Assembly (NCBI RefSeq): GCF_009193155.1
Contig: NZ_VUKD01000002.1
Span: 248,001-312,000 of the forward strand
From: Georgenia subflava
GTDB taxonomy: Bacteria; Actinomycetota; Actinomycetes; Actinomycetales; Actinomycetaceae
Length of the DNA: 64,000 nucleotides
Reading direction: 5' to 3'
Shown here: piece after piece, positions 18,009 through 26,906 of the stretch
Numbering within the stretch: the first letter of the stretch is position 1
How the letters are laid out: each line of letters begins with the position of its first letter
The notes under the pieces: generated by a model
Told to the model about the DNA's origin: nothing
The model's database searches: none
The model's input: only the letters and a program-made list of their open reading frames with translations
Program-made: the position numbers and the translations under genes

Positions 18009-18148
18009 GGGGTAGCCGCGGAGCATTCCGGATCCCGGGACGGCCGCGTCCGGCAAAGACCTTCGTCAACGTCCACCATGCGTGAGATCGTGCAGGTCAG
18101 CACGCCGGCGCTACGCCTGCCCGCGCCAGGGCCGAGAAGGAAGAGACG

Positions 18149-18628
18149 ATGCCCACAACCACCTCCGCGGAGCCGCGGTGGCTCGACGCCTCCCAGCAGC
18201 ACGCCTGGCGCAGCTTCCTGCGCGGCACCGCCCGGCTGATGGACGACCTCAACCACGACCTCGAGCAGTCCGCCGGCCTCTCGCTCAGCGAGTACGAGGT
18301 GCTCGTGCGACTCTCCGAGGTGGAGGGCCGCACCCTGCGCATGTCCGTGCTGGCCGACGAGCTCGTCCACTCGCGCTCGCGCCTCACCCACACGGTCCGC
18401 CGCATGGAGGAGGCGGGCCTGGTGGAGCGCAGCGCCTGCGCGGACGACAGGCGCGGGGTGAACGCCACCCTGACCGACGCCGGCTATGCCCGGCTCGTGG
18501 CCGCCGCGCCCGGGCACGTGGCCTCGGTCCGCGCGCGGCTGGTCGACCGGCTCAGCGACGCGCAGATGCGTGAGCTCGGCGAGATCATGTCCGTCCTCGT
18601 CCGCGACGACGACGAGCCCGACGCCTGA
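18149..18628 (+). CDS. MarR-family transcriptional regulator
   Basis: 159 residues with a winged helix: dimerisation helices at both ends, recognition region SVLADELVHSRSRLTHTVRRMEEAGLV, and the wing with conserved Asp-Arg in CADDRRGVNATLTDAG. It probably represses the divergent yceI gene through the TAGTTGA repeats. The ligand is unknown; yceI/marR pairs elsewhere respond to oxidants or phenolics. GAAGGAAGAG precedes the ATG. Its own promoter is not clear in the 220-base shared spacer. Confidence 0.92.
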   Translation: MPTTTSAEPRWLDASQQHAWRSFLRGTARLMDDLNHDLEQSAGLSLSEYEVLVRLSEVEGRTLRMSVLADELVHSRSRLTHTVRRMEEAGLVERSACADDRRGVNATLTDAGYARLVAAAPGHVASVRARLVDRLSDAQMRELGEIMSVLVRDDDEPDA

Positions 18629-18710
18629 CGCCCCTTCGGCGCGGGCAGGTGTGGCACGGGCAACTCCAGGACGTGCCGGGGCACCCCGCGGAGTTTGCGA
18701 CACTGGGGCC

Positions 18711-19394
18711 ATGGAGCGAACGACTGTCCACCTCATGCGGCACGGCGAGGTGCACAACCCCGAGGGCATCCTGTACGGCCGCCGGTCCGGCTTCCGCCTC
18801 TCCGAGCGCGGCCGGCAGATGGTCGCCAGGGTGGCCGAGGTGCTCCACTCCGGCGGGCACGACATCCGCACGGTGATCGCCTCCCCGCTGCAACGCGCCC
18901 AGGAGAGCGCGCTGCCCGCCGCCGAGGCCTACGGCCTGGAGGTCGCGACCGACCCCCGACTGATCGAGGCGGAGAACCACTTCGAGGGCATGGCGGTCAA
19001 CAAGAACCGCGCGATGCTCGCCCACCCGCGTCACTGGCGCACCTACGTCAACCCGCTGCGGCCGAGCTGGGGCGAGCCCTACGTGGACCAGGTCCAGCGC
19101 ATGCGCGGCGCGATCAGTGCGGCACTGAGCCGGGTGGCCGGCGGAGAGGCGCTCCTCGTCAGCCACCAGCTCCCCATCTGGGTCACCCGTCTCCACCTCG
19201 AGCGCCGTCCGTTGGCGCACGACCCGCGCCGCCGGCAGTGCTCGCTCGCCTCCCTGACCTCGCTGACCTTCGAGGGGCGCCGCCTGGTCGGGCTCAGCTA
19301 CTGGGAGCCTGCCGGGGAGCTGCTGCTCGGCGCCACCGACATGGTGCCCGGCACGTCGTCCGCCGCGGAGAACGCCGGCGGTCGCCGGCCGTGA
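18711..19394 (+). CDS. Histidine phosphatase family protein (phosphoglycerate mutase-like)
   Basis: 227 residues. The LMRHGE signature (phospho-His11) is followed by ASPLQRAQESA and a second catalytic histidine in LLVSHQLPIWVTR. It is probably a phosphatase of unknown substrate, since glycolytic mutase features are missing. Its GTGA stop overlaps the tlpA start, so it heads the cytochrome c maturation operon, an arrangement common in actinobacteria. GACACT (18699-18704) lies six bases before the ATG. Confidence 0.9.
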   Translation: MERTTVHLMRHGEVHNPEGILYGRRSGFRLSERGRQMVARVAEVLHSGGHDIRTVIASPLQRAQESALPAAEAYGLEVATDPRLIEAENHFEGMAVNKNRAMLAHPRHWRTYVNPLRPSWGEPYVDQVQRMRGAISAALSRVAGGEALLVSHQLPIWVTRLHLERRPLAHDPRRRQCSLASLTSLTFEGRRLVGLSYWEPAGELLLGATDMVPGTSSAAENAGGRRP

Positions 19395-20020
19395 ACGACA
19401 TCGACCACGGCGGCGCGGGCCCTCGCCGAGGCCTGTCCCGGCGCTCGCTGCTGACCGCGATGGGCGGCGCCGGTGCGGCGCTGCTGCTCGCTGCCTGCGC
19501 CCCGGGCGGCACGACCGGCGACCCCGGCTCCGTCAACGCCGGGTACGAGGCCGGCGACGGGTCGTTCACCATCTGGGAGGTCGCGGAGCGTGGCGACCCG
19601 GTCGAGCACACCGGCACCACGTACGACGGCACGGAGCTGTCGCTGGCCGACTGGCGCGGCGACGTCGTCGTCCTGAACTTCTGGTACGCGGCCTGCCCGC
19701 CCTGCCGCGCCGAGGCGCCGGACCTGGCGGCCATCCACGAGGACTACGCCCCCGACGGCGTGCACCTGCTGGGCATCAACCCGCGCGACGCCGCCGGCGC
19801 GGCGCAGGCGTTCGAGCGCACCTTCGAGGTCCCGTACCCGTCGCTGCACGACGACCGGGCGCGCGGCGTCGCCGCCCTGGAGGGGCTCGTCCCGCTCCAG
19901 GCGATGCCGTCGACGGTCGTGCTCGACCGCTCGGGGCGGGTCGCGTCGCGCATCCTCGGCCAGGCTGACCCGCAGATCCTCCGCGACCTCATCGACGACG
20001 TCCTCGCCGAGGAGGTCTAG
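19391..20020 (+). CDS. TlpA/ResA-like thiol-disulfide lipoprotein
   Basis: 209 residues. A twin-Arg-like SRRSLL leads into a hydrophobic signal and a lipobox LLAAC with Cys36, so it is a lipoprotein on the outer face of the membrane. The thioredoxin domain has FWYAACPPCRAEAPD (Cys102, Cys105) and the cis-Pro in LQAMPSTVVLDRSG. It should reduce the haem-binding cysteines of apocytochrome c, receiving electrons from CcdA encoded next. The GTG start overlaps the preceding TGA. Confidence 0.92.
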   Translation: MNDIDHGGAGPRRGLSRRSLLTAMGGAGAALLLAACAPGGTTGDPGSVNAGYEAGDGSFTIWEVAERGDPVEHTGTTYDGTELSLADWRGDVVVLNFWYAACPPCRAEAPDLAAIHEDYAPDGVHLLGINPRDAAGAAQAFERTFEVPYPSLHDDRARGVAALEGLVPLQAMPSTVVLDRSGRVASRILGQADPQILRDLIDDVLAEEV

Positions 20021-20026
20021 ACGAGC

Positions 20027-20806
20027 GTGTGGGCGCAGATCGCTGACCTCTTCCAGCGCACCGTGATGGATGGCTCGATGCTCGCCGCCCTGCCGGTGGC
20101 GGCGGTGGCGGGCGTCATCTCCTTCGCCTCGCCGTGCGTCCTGCCGCTGCTGCCCGGCTACGTCGGCTACCTCGGCGGCATGGCCGGCACGCAGGCGGGG
20201 GGCGCGCGGACCTCGTCCGCAGGCCGTGGTGGCGGACGGCTCCTGGCCGGGGTGCTGCTCTTCGTGGCGGGCTTCACCGCCGTCTTCGTCCTTCTCTCCG
20301 TGGTGTTCTCGCTCGCCGGGATCGCGCTGCAGCAGTGGATGGACGTCATCCTGCGCGTCATGGGCGTGCTCGTGATCCTCATGGGGCTGGCCTTCATGGG
20401 GCTCCTGCCCTTCCTGCAGGGCGACCGGCGCCTGCACGTTGCGCCCCGGGCCGGGCTGTGGGGCGCGCCGCTCCTCGGCGTCGTCTTCGGGCTCGGCTGG
20501 GCGCCGTGCATCGGCCCCACCCTGGCCGCCGTGCTGACGCTGTCCCTCGACGGCGCGGACCCCGCCCGTGGCGTCACCCTCGCCGTCGCCTACTGCCTCG
20601 GCCTCGGCGTGCCCTTCGTGGTCCTCGCCATGCTGTTCTCGCGCTCCACCCGGGTGCTGGGCTTCCTGCGACGCCACCGGCGCACCATCCAGCTGCTGGG
20701 TGGCGGCCTGCTCGTCCTGCTCGGCCTCGCGCTCGTCACCGGGCTGTGGGCGGAGCTCTCGGCGTACCTCCAGGGGCTCGTCGCGAACTTCGAGACGGTG
20801 GTGTGA
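20027..20806 (+). CDS. ccdA: Cytochrome c biogenesis protein CcdA
   Basis: 259 residues, six predicted membrane segments. The redox cysteines are in SFASPCVLPLLPGYVGYLGG and GWAPCIGPTLAAVL, the two half-motifs of the CcdA/DsbD transmembrane electron carrier. It moves thiol electrons from cytosolic thioredoxin to the TlpA-like protein outside. The GTG start is six bases after the tlpA stop, and the 3' end overlaps resB by four bases. Confidence 0.95.
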   Translation: MWAQIADLFQRTVMDGSMLAALPVAAVAGVISFASPCVLPLLPGYVGYLGGMAGTQAGGARTSSAGRGGGRLLAGVLLFVAGFTAVFVLLSVVFSLAGIALQQWMDVILRVMGVLVILMGLAFMGLLPFLQGDRRLHVAPRAGLWGAPLLGVVFGLGWAPCIGPTLAAVLTLSLDGADPARGVTLAVAYCLGLGVPFVVLAMLFSRSTRVLGFLRRHRRTIQLLGGGLLVLLGLALVTGLWAELSAYLQGLVANFETVV

Positions 20807-22530
20807 GCGTGGCCCGAGTCAGAGAGATCTCCGACCCGACCAACCTGTCGACCAAGGTCGGCCTCGGTCAGGAGGATGGTTCGGCGCCCGCTCCCGGTCA
20901 GCCCGCGCTGGGCCTGAGGGGCTGGCTGCGCTGGACGTGGCGGCAGCTGACGAGCATGCGGGTCGCGCTGATGCTCCTGCTCCTCATGGCGGTCGCCGCC
21001 CTGCCCGGCTCGTTCTTCCCGCAGACCCCGCAGGACCCTTCCGCCGTCGCCAACTACCACGACGAGCACCCCGCCCTGGCGCCGTGGCTCGAGCGCCTCG
21101 GCTTCTTCGACGTCTTCGGCTCGCCCTGGTTCGCAGCGATCTACCTGCTGCTGTTCACGTCCCTGATCGGGTGCATCCTCCCGCGGGTCGCCGTGCACTG
21201 GCGCGCGCTGCGCTCGCAGCCGCCGCGCGTGCCGCGCACCTTCCGCCGGTTCCCGGTCCGCGCGGAGCGCCACCTCGCCGAGGCCCCCGACGCCGTCGAG
21301 CGCAAGGTCCTGGCCGCCCTCAAGGGGCGCTACCGCGCCGCCGTGACCGACGACGGCATCACCGCCGAGCGCGGCTACCTGCGCGAGACGGGCAACATCG
21401 TCTTCCACCTCTCGCTGGTGGGCGTCCTGCTGGCGATGGCCGCGGGTCAGCTGTACAGCTACCGCGGCCAGGCGCTCGTCGTGGAGGGCGACGCCTTCGC
21501 CAACTCGGTCGTCGACTACGACTCCTTCGAGCCGGGCACGTTCTTCGACCCCGGCGACCTCGAGCCCTTCACCTTCACCCTGGAGGACTTCACCTCCGCG
21601 TTCACGCTCGACGCGCAGGCCCGCGACTTCGCCGCGCACGTCTCGGTCACGGAGCCGGACGGCGCCGTCCGCGAGGAGACAATCAAGGTCAACCACCCGA
21701 TGAACGCCGGCGGCGCCAACGTCTACCTCTCCGGCAACGGCTACGCCCCCGAGCTGACCGTGCGCGACGGCGCGGGCGAGGTGGCCTTCGCCGGCCCTGT
21801 GCCCTTCCTCCCCGAGGACGGCGTCTACACCTCCCGCGGCGTGGTGAAGGTCCCGGACGTCAGCGGCGACCAGGAGCAGCTCGGCCTCACGGGTGCGTTC
21901 CTGCCCACTGCGGTCGTCGAGCCGGACGGCTCCGGCGCCTACTCCATCCACCCGCAGCCCGAGGCGCCGCTGATGGTCCTGACCCTGTGGGCCGGCGACC
22001 TCGGCCTCGACGAGGGCGTCCCGCAGAACGTGTACGTGCTGGACTCGGACGACATGCGCCAGGTGTACGAGGAGGCGCCGGACGGTTCGCCGGGTTCCGC
22101 CGAGGGCGGGCAGTCGCCGGTGACGATCTTCCTGGCGCCGGGCGAGACGGTCGAGCTGCCCGAGGGCCTCGGCTCGGTCACCTTCGAGTCCCTCCCGCGC
22201 TTCGCCGCCCTCGACCTGCGCTACGACCCCTCCCTGCCCTACCTGCTGACCTTCGCGGTGACGGCGATGATCGGCCTGTTCGGCTCGCTCTTCGTACCCC
22301 GCCGACGCCTGTGGGTCCGGCTGACGCAGGCCGACGGCGGCACCGACCTCGCGGCGGCGGCACTCGCCCGTGGCGACGACCCGGGGCTCTCGCGGGACCT
22401 CGACCGGGTGCTCCAGGCGGTCGGTGCGGAGGAGCACAATGGTTCGACAGACGGCGCACCGCGCGCCGCAGCAGCCGGGACGACGGCGGCGACCCGCCCG
22501 CGTCCCGGTCCAGGAAGGACTGAAGAGTGA
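20803..22530 (+). CDS. resB: Cytochrome c biogenesis protein ResB (Ccs1)
   Basis: About 575 residues. Membrane segments lie near residues 47-70, 110-130, 205-225 and about 480-500, with a large external domain between the last two. The motif LTSMRVALMLLLLMAVAALPGSFFPQ and ETGNIVFHLSLVGVLLAMAAG are typical of ResB. With CcsA it forms the System II haem lyase. The GTG at 20803 overlaps the ccdA stop (GTGA); a GTG at 20809 is an alternative. The last 60 residues are a low-complexity cytoplasmic tail. Confidence 0.94.
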   Translation: MSVARVREISDPTNLSTKVGLGQEDGSAPAPGQPALGLRGWLRWTWRQLTSMRVALMLLLLMAVAALPGSFFPQTPQDPSAVANYHDEHPALAPWLERLGFFDVFGSPWFAAIYLLLFTSLIGCILPRVAVHWRALRSQPPRVPRTFRRFPVRAERHLAEAPDAVERKVLAALKGRYRAAVTDDGITAERGYLRETGNIVFHLSLVGVLLAMAAGQLYSYRGQALVVEGDAFANSVVDYDSFEPGTFFDPGDLEPFTFTLEDFTSAFTLDAQARDFAAHVSVTEPDGAVREETIKVNHPMNAGGANVYLSGNGYAPELTVRDGAGEVAFAGPVPFLPEDGVYTSRGVVKVPDVSGDQEQLGLTGAFLPTAVVEPDGSGAYSIHPQPEAPLMVLTLWAGDLGLDEGVPQNVYVLDSDDMRQVYEEAPDGSPGSAEGGQSPVTIFLAPGETVELPEGLGSVTFESLPRFAALDLRYDPSLPYLLTFAVTAMIGLFGSLFVPRRRLWVRLTQADGGTDLAAAALARGDDPGLSRDLDRVLQAVGAEEHNGSTDGAPRAAAAGTTAATRPRPGPGRTEE

Positions 22531-23489
22531 CTGACATCGGCCAGCTGAGCACGCTGCTGATCTACGGCGCGATGGCCGCCTACACGGTGGCGCTCGTCGC
22601 CTTCGCCGTGGACCTGTCCGGGCTGCGGGACCGGGGCCCCGCGGACAAGCCGCGTCGCGCGGTCGGCATCGCCATGTCGACCACGTGGGTCGGTGCCGCC
22701 CTGCACCTGGTGGGTGTGCTCACCCGCGGGATCGCCGCCGGCCGGGTGCCGTGGGCGAACATGTACGAGTTCTCGATCCTGTTCACGTTCGTCGCCGTCG
22801 CCGTCTTCCTCGGGCTGCAGCGCGGGCGGGACATGCGGTTCCTGGGCACCTTCGTCATCGGCGGGGCGTTGCTGATGCTCGGCATCGCCGTCTCCGTGCT
22901 GTACGTCCGGGCCGACGGCGTCCAGCCGGCGCTGGACAGCTACTGGCTGGTCATCCACGTCTCCATCGCGACGATCGGGACCGGCGTCCTGGCCGTCGCG
23001 GCGACCCTGTCCGGTGTCCAGCTGGTCCGTGAGCGCCAGGAGCTGCGCCGGGCGGAGACCGAGCAGGCCGCCGTCGAGGAGCCGGCCCTGGTGGGCGCTG
23101 GTGCTCCGGCCGGCGGCGGTGCGGCGCCCGCGGGTGCGCCCGGGCGCTGGTCGCGGCTGTGGGAGACGGTGCCCTCGTCCGCGGAGCTCGAGAGGCTCGC
23201 GTTCCGGCTGAACGCCGTGGGCTTCGTGATGTGGACGTTCACCCTGATCGCCGGCGCCATCTGGGCCGAGCACGCCTGGGGCCGCCCGTGGGGCTGGGAC
23301 CCCAAGGAGACCTGGACCTTCGTCATCTGGGTCGTCTACGCCGCGTACCTGCACGCGCGGGCCACCCGCGGGTGGGAGGGGCGACGCGCCGCCTACCTGT
23401 CGATCTTCGGCTTCGTGTGCGTGCTGGCGAACTACTTCGTGGTCAACCTGATCTTCAACAGCCTGCACTCCTACAGCGGCATCGGCTGA
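22527..23489 (+). CDS. ccsA: Cytochrome c biogenesis protein CcsA (CcsB in actinobacteria)
   Basis: 320 residues, about eight membrane segments. The haem-handling WWD motif is WGRPWGWDPKETW, flanked by conserved histidines in AEHAWGR and AAYLHARATRGW. It exports haem and, with ResB, joins it to CXXCH motifs. The GTG overlaps the resB stop. A Gly/Ala/Pro insertion (about residues 190-215) separates the N-terminal segments from the core. It is the last gene of the maturation operon; the next gene is convergent, 15 bases away. Confidence 0.95.
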   Translation: MTDIGQLSTLLIYGAMAAYTVALVAFAVDLSGLRDRGPADKPRRAVGIAMSTTWVGAALHLVGVLTRGIAAGRVPWANMYEFSILFTFVAVAVFLGLQRGRDMRFLGTFVIGGALLMLGIAVSVLYVRADGVQPALDSYWLVIHVSIATIGTGVLAVAATLSGVQLVRERQELRRAETEQAAVEEPALVGAGAPAGGGAAPAGAPGRWSRLWETVPSSAELERLAFRLNAVGFVMWTFTLIAGAIWAEHAWGRPWGWDPKETWTFVIWVVYAAYLHARATRGWEGRRAAYLSIFGFVCVLANYFVVNLIFNSLHSYSGIG

Positions 23490-23504
23490 CCCGGCCCGAA
23501 GCAG

Positions 23505-24089
23505 CTACTGCCGCGGCTGGTGCGGGGCGGGACCGCCGGCGGACGTCGGGTCGTCCTCGTCCGACGCCGGACGGGGGAGCCCGTCGCGCTCGCCGGATGC
23601 GGGGCGCGGGAGACCGTCGCCCTCGGCGGCGGGCAGCTCCGGCGCGGTGTCGTGAGTCCCACCGGTCGCGGCGCCCTCGGCGCCGTCGGTGATCTCGGCC
23701 GGCCGGCGGCCCTGCTCGAGCGCCTGCTGCTCCGCCCGGTCCCGCCGGTTACGCTCGCGCTCCGCCCGACGGCGCTCGGACTCCAGCCGGGCGAGGAAGT
23801 CGGGGTCGTCGTCCGGCGCCAACGGGCCGTGCCGTCGGACCGGGCGGGGCGGCGTCGGGCTGCTCCACAGCCCGGGGCGCACCCTCGCGGCTGCCGTGGC
23901 CTCGGAGCGTGCGACGCGGCTCACGATGATCCAGGCCAGCGCCGCGATGCCCGGGAAAAGGATGATGAGGACGATCCACACGATCTTCGGGATCCCGGCC
24001 GGCATCTCGTCGTCAGGTGTGCGCGCGCAGTCGATGAGCGCGTAGATCACCAGCGCGAGGGGAAGAATCACGAGGAGCAGGCGGAGCAT
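23505..24089 (-). CDS. PLDc_N-domain membrane protein with low-complexity tail
   Basis: 194 residues. Two N-terminal membrane segments (MLRLLLVILPLALVIYALIDC and IPKIVWIVLIILFPGIAALAWIIV) form the phospholipase D N-terminal-like domain that often occurs alone in actinobacteria, with no catalytic HKD motif. Then comes a charged, Arg/Glu-rich coiled-coil-prone stretch (about 105-130) and a tail holding two copies of DGLPRPAS. Function unknown. TACCCT (reverse strand 24096-24101) lies six bases before the ATG. Confidence 0.8.
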   Translation of the reverse strand: MLRLLLVILPLALVIYALIDCARTPDDEMPAGIPKIVWIVLIILFPGIAALAWIIVSRVARSEATAAARVRPGLWSSPTPPRPVRRHGPLAPDDDPDFLARLESERRRAERERNRRDRAEQQALEQGRRPAEITDGAEGAATGGTHDTAPELPAAEGDGLPRPASGERDGLPRPASDEDDPTSAGGPAPHQPRQ

Positions 24090-24113
24090 GCTCCCAGGGT
24101 ATCCGCGGACGTG

Positions 24114-24214
24114 CCACCCGTGCGCTGCGTGGAGCTGACCACCCGTGCGCTGCGCGGAGCCGACCGTTTCGAGGTCCGGTGCGCTGCGTGGAGCCGGCCG
24201 CTGCGAGGTCCCGT
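24114..24214. repeat. Degenerate tandem repeats between divergent promoters
   Basis: GTGCGCTGCG(T/C)GGAGC units begin at 24120, 24145 and 24179, and the last two are followed by the shared GAGGTCC. They fill the space between the -10 elements of the PLDc_N gene and the DUF4229 gene. Confidence 0.6.
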
Positions 24215-24234
24215 GCGCGCATACCCTTGACCGC

Positions 24235-24708
24235 ATGCGTCTGCTCGTCTACACCGTGCTGCGTCTGCTCATCGTGCTCGCCGCGGCCGGGCTGCTCTAC
24301 TGGGTGGGCATGAGGTCGTGGGTCCTGTGGATCACCGCCCTCGTGGTCGGTGCCCTGGTCTCGTTCCTCGTGCTCGGCAAGCAGCGGGACGCCGCGGTCC
24401 AGGTGCTGGCCGAGCGCGACCCCGCGCGTCGGCCGCGGCCCCGGTTCTCCCCGACCGTCGAGGCGGATGCCGCCTACGAGGACGCGATCGTCGACGCCGG
24501 GACCTCGCCACCCCACCACCCGGCCGCGGACCGGGCGCCGGCCGAGCCGGGTGGGTCAGAGCGCGAGACCGAGCCCGAGCAGCACGCCGTAACCGAGCTC
24601 GAGCAGCCCGGTGTCCCTCAGGACCACGATGAGGTCGCGCCCGACGGCACCACCGAGCACGATGCGCGAGAGGCGCACCGCCGCCGGCGCGAGCAGCAGG
24701 ACCAGTAG
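24235..24708 (+). CDS. DUF4229-type small membrane protein
   Basis: 157 residues. Two N-terminal membrane segments (LLVYTVLRLLIVLAAAGLLYWVG and WVLWITALVVGALVSFLVL) match the short actinobacterial DUF4229 proteins, followed by a hydrophilic tail. Function unknown. TACCCT (24222-24227) lies seven bases before the ATG. The reading frame runs 153 bases into the 3' end of the convergent menA gene, so the last 50 residues (Glu/Gln/Arg-rich) are antisense to MenA. Relatives usually end earlier, so this tail is probably an extension after loss of a stop. Confidence 0.75.
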   Translation: MRLLVYTVLRLLIVLAAAGLLYWVGMRSWVLWITALVVGALVSFLVLGKQRDAAVQVLAERDPARRPRPRFSPTVEADAAYEDAIVDAGTSPPHHPAADRAPAEPGGSERETEPEQHAVTELEQPGVPQDHDEVAPDGTTEHDAREAHRRRREQQDQ

Positions 24709-25425
24709 CGCCCACGGGGAGGAGAGCGCGCACAGCACCCCCAGGACGACCGGCGCCCACACCATCCCCACGTAGGTCCACCGCGCCCGCCGGTCGCCCA
24801 GCCGGACGGCGAGGGTGTTCTTGCCGACCTGCGAGTCGGTCGGGATGTCGCGGATGTTGTTGACCATCAGCAGGGCGCAGGCGATGAGCCCGACGCCGAC
24901 CGCCCCCGCCCACGCGGGCCACGACAGCTCGAGGGCCTGGGTCCAGGTGGTGCCGAGCGTGGCCATCAGCCCGAAGAAGAGGAAGACGCCGACCTCGCCC
25001 AGGCCGAGGTAGCCGTACGGGTTGCGACCGCCCGTGTAGCCCCATGCCGCGAGGACCGCGAGCACCCCGAGGGCCAGCAGCCACCACGAGCCGGTCAGCG
25101 CGACGAGGACGACGCCGAGCACGGCGCCGACGCCGAGGCTGAGCAGGGCCGCGCGTCGCACCGCCCCCGGGCTCGCCTTGCCACCGCCGGTCAGGCGCGG
25201 CGGTCCGGTGCGGACGTCGTCGGTGCCGCGGACCCCGTCGGAGTAGTCGTTGGCGAAGTTCACGCCCACCTGCAGCGCGAGGGCGACGCCGGCGGCGAGC
25301 AGCGCACGCGGGACCGAGGCCTGGCCGAGTCCCGCGGCCGCGCCGGTCCCGATGAGCACCGGCGAGACGGCGGCCGGCAGCGTCCGTAGGCGCGCGCCCT
25401 CGAGCCAGTCGGTCAGGGTCGCCAT
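24556..25425 (-). CDS. menA: 1,4-dihydroxy-2-naphthoate polyprenyltransferase MenA
   Basis: Attaches the polyprenyl tail to 1,4-dihydroxy-2-naphthoate, giving demethylmenaquinone. 289 residues, eight to nine membrane segments, UbiA superfamily. Asp-rich motif 1 is NFANDYSDGVRGTDD and motif 2 is NNIRDIPTDSQVGKNTLAV. GGAG precedes the ATG at 25425. The longer reading from 25509 adds an Arg/Pro-rich stretch and is rejected. The tail is likely to come from the polyprenyl synthase at 54.9 kb. Confidence 0.95.
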   Translation of the reverse strand: MATLTDWLEGARLRTLPAAVSPVLIGTGAAAGLGQASVPRALLAAGVALALQVGVNFANDYSDGVRGTDDVRTGPPRLTGGGKASPGAVRRAALLSLGVGAVLGVVLVALTGSWWLLALGVLAVLAAWGYTGGRNPYGYLGLGEVGVFLFFGLMATLGTTWTQALELSWPAWAGAVGVGLIACALLMVNNIRDIPTDSQVGKNTLAVRLGDRRARWTYVGMVWAPVVLGVLCALSSPWALLVLLLAPAAVRLSRIVLGGAVGRDLIVVLRDTGLLELGYGVLLGLGLAL

Positions 25426-25522
25426 GGTGCTCCGGAGCTCGAGGGGCGCGCGGGACGGGCCGCGCGGGTCCCGGGAAGGATATCGGCGCGCGGCGTGGCG
25501 ACCGGGCACCGCACCTGCCGTG

Positions 25523-26851
25523 TCAGCCGAGCCGCTGGGTGCCGCCGCGCCGCCCGTCGGCGAGGGCGGCCTCCGCCTCGCGCGTGAGGGCGATCCGGTC
25601 GATCTTCCCCGGGCCGCGCTGCGGCAGGGCCGGCGCGGTCACCACGGCCCGCGGTGCGTGCGCGCCGCCGAGGGCGTCGCGCACGAGCTCCCGGAGCGTC
25701 TCCAGGTCCGGTGCCGGCGCCGTGGCCGACGGCACGACGACGGCGGTCACCAGCTGGCCCCACTCGTCGTCGGGGACCCCGACGACGGCGACCTCCGCGA
25801 CGCCGGGGAGCGCGCCGAGCAGCCGCTCCACGGCCGCGGGGGACACCTTGACCCCGCCGGTGTTGATGACGTCGTCGACCCGCCCGAGGACCTGCAGCCG
25901 CGCGGGGCTGGCGTCGCCGGGTCGCGGCCCGCCCCCGGCGTCGTCGGCCGGTCCGTCGTCCGGCGCCGGCAGGGGCGCCAGGACCCCGCGGTCGGAGGTG
26001 CGCAGCCACCGCACGCCGTCCTCCGCGACGAAGGTCGCGGAGTCGGCGGCGAGGTCGTCGAGGTAGCCGGTCGCGAGCATCGGCCCGGCGATCTCGATGC
26101 GGCCGTGCCCGCCGGCGACCCGGAGCCGGACCCCGGGGAGCGGGGCGCCGTCGTAGACGCACCCTCCGCCCGTCTCCGTCATGCCGTAGGTCGTCACGAC
26201 CCGCAGCCCCGCGTCCCGGGCGCGGGTCAGTGCTTGCGGCGGCAGGGCGGCACCGCCGACGAGGATCGCCGCCAGCCGGCGCAGCGGGGCGACGGCGTCC
26301 GGCCCGGCCTCGAGGACCCGGACGAGCTGGGTGGGGACGAGGGAGAGGTAGCCGGGGACGTCGTCGCGCATCGCCTCGGCGGCGCCGGCGAGGCGGTGGG
26401 CGTCGAACCCGTCGCTCGTGTCGAGCAGCACCGGTTCGGTGCCCGCGACCACCGAGCGGACGAGCACCTGGAGGCCGGCGACATGGTGCGCGGGGACGGC
26501 GAGCAGCCACTGCCCGGGACCGGCCAGGCGCTCCTCGGTCGCTCGCGCCGACGCCGTGAGGGCTGCGGCGCTCAGTGCGACCAGGTGCCCGGTGCCCGTG
26601 GTGGATCCGGAGGTCTGCAGGACCGCGGCCGTGCCGGCCGGGACCGCACGCGCCAGCCGGAGACGGAGCGTGGCGAGCACCTCGTCACGGTCCTCCTCGG
26701 GCGCGTGGGGGACGAGTGCCTGCGCGGCGCCGTCGAGAACGTCCCGGACCGCGGCGAGCAGGACCGCCACGTGCTGGGGCCGCGTCCCGCCGGGGAGCGC
26801 ACGCAGATGCAGCGGGCTGCCGTGGGCCGGCAGAACCGGGGCGTTGGTCAC
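25523..26851 (-). CDS. menE: o-Succinylbenzoate-CoA ligase MenE
   Basis: An acyl-adenylating enzyme that activates 2-succinylbenzoate to its CoA ester. 442 residues. The P-loop is QTSGSTTGTGHLVALS, the aromatic/adenine motif is TTYGMTETGGGCVYDG, the hinge Asp-Arg is in RTSDRG, and the C-terminal Lys is in QRGPGKIDRIALTREAE. It is shorter than typical MenE at the N-terminus, as in other actinobacteria. TACCCT (reverse strand 26859-26864) lies seven bases before the GTG. It precedes menA on the same strand and is divergent from the DUF3048 gene. Confidence 0.93.
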   Translation of the reverse strand: MTNAPVLPAHGSPLHLRALPGGTRPQHVAVLLAAVRDVLDGAAQALVPHAPEEDRDEVLATLRLRLARAVPAGTAAVLQTSGSTTGTGHLVALSAAALTASARATEERLAGPGQWLLAVPAHHVAGLQVLVRSVVAGTEPVLLDTSDGFDAHRLAGAAEAMRDDVPGYLSLVPTQLVRVLEAGPDAVAPLRRLAAILVGGAALPPQALTRARDAGLRVVTTYGMTETGGGCVYDGAPLPGVRLRVAGGHGRIEIAGPMLATGYLDDLAADSATFVAEDGVRWLRTSDRGVLAPLPAPDDGPADDAGGGPRPGDASPARLQVLGRVDDVINTGGVKVSPAAVERLLGALPGVAEVAVVGVPDDEWGQLVTAVVVPSATAPAPDLETLRELVRDALGGAHAPRAVVTAPALPQRGPGKIDRIALTREAEAALADGRRGGTQRLG

Positions 26852-26906
26852 GGATCCCAGGGTAGATCGGAGCTACTCTGACCGGAGCAACGCAGCGACG
26901 AGCAGG

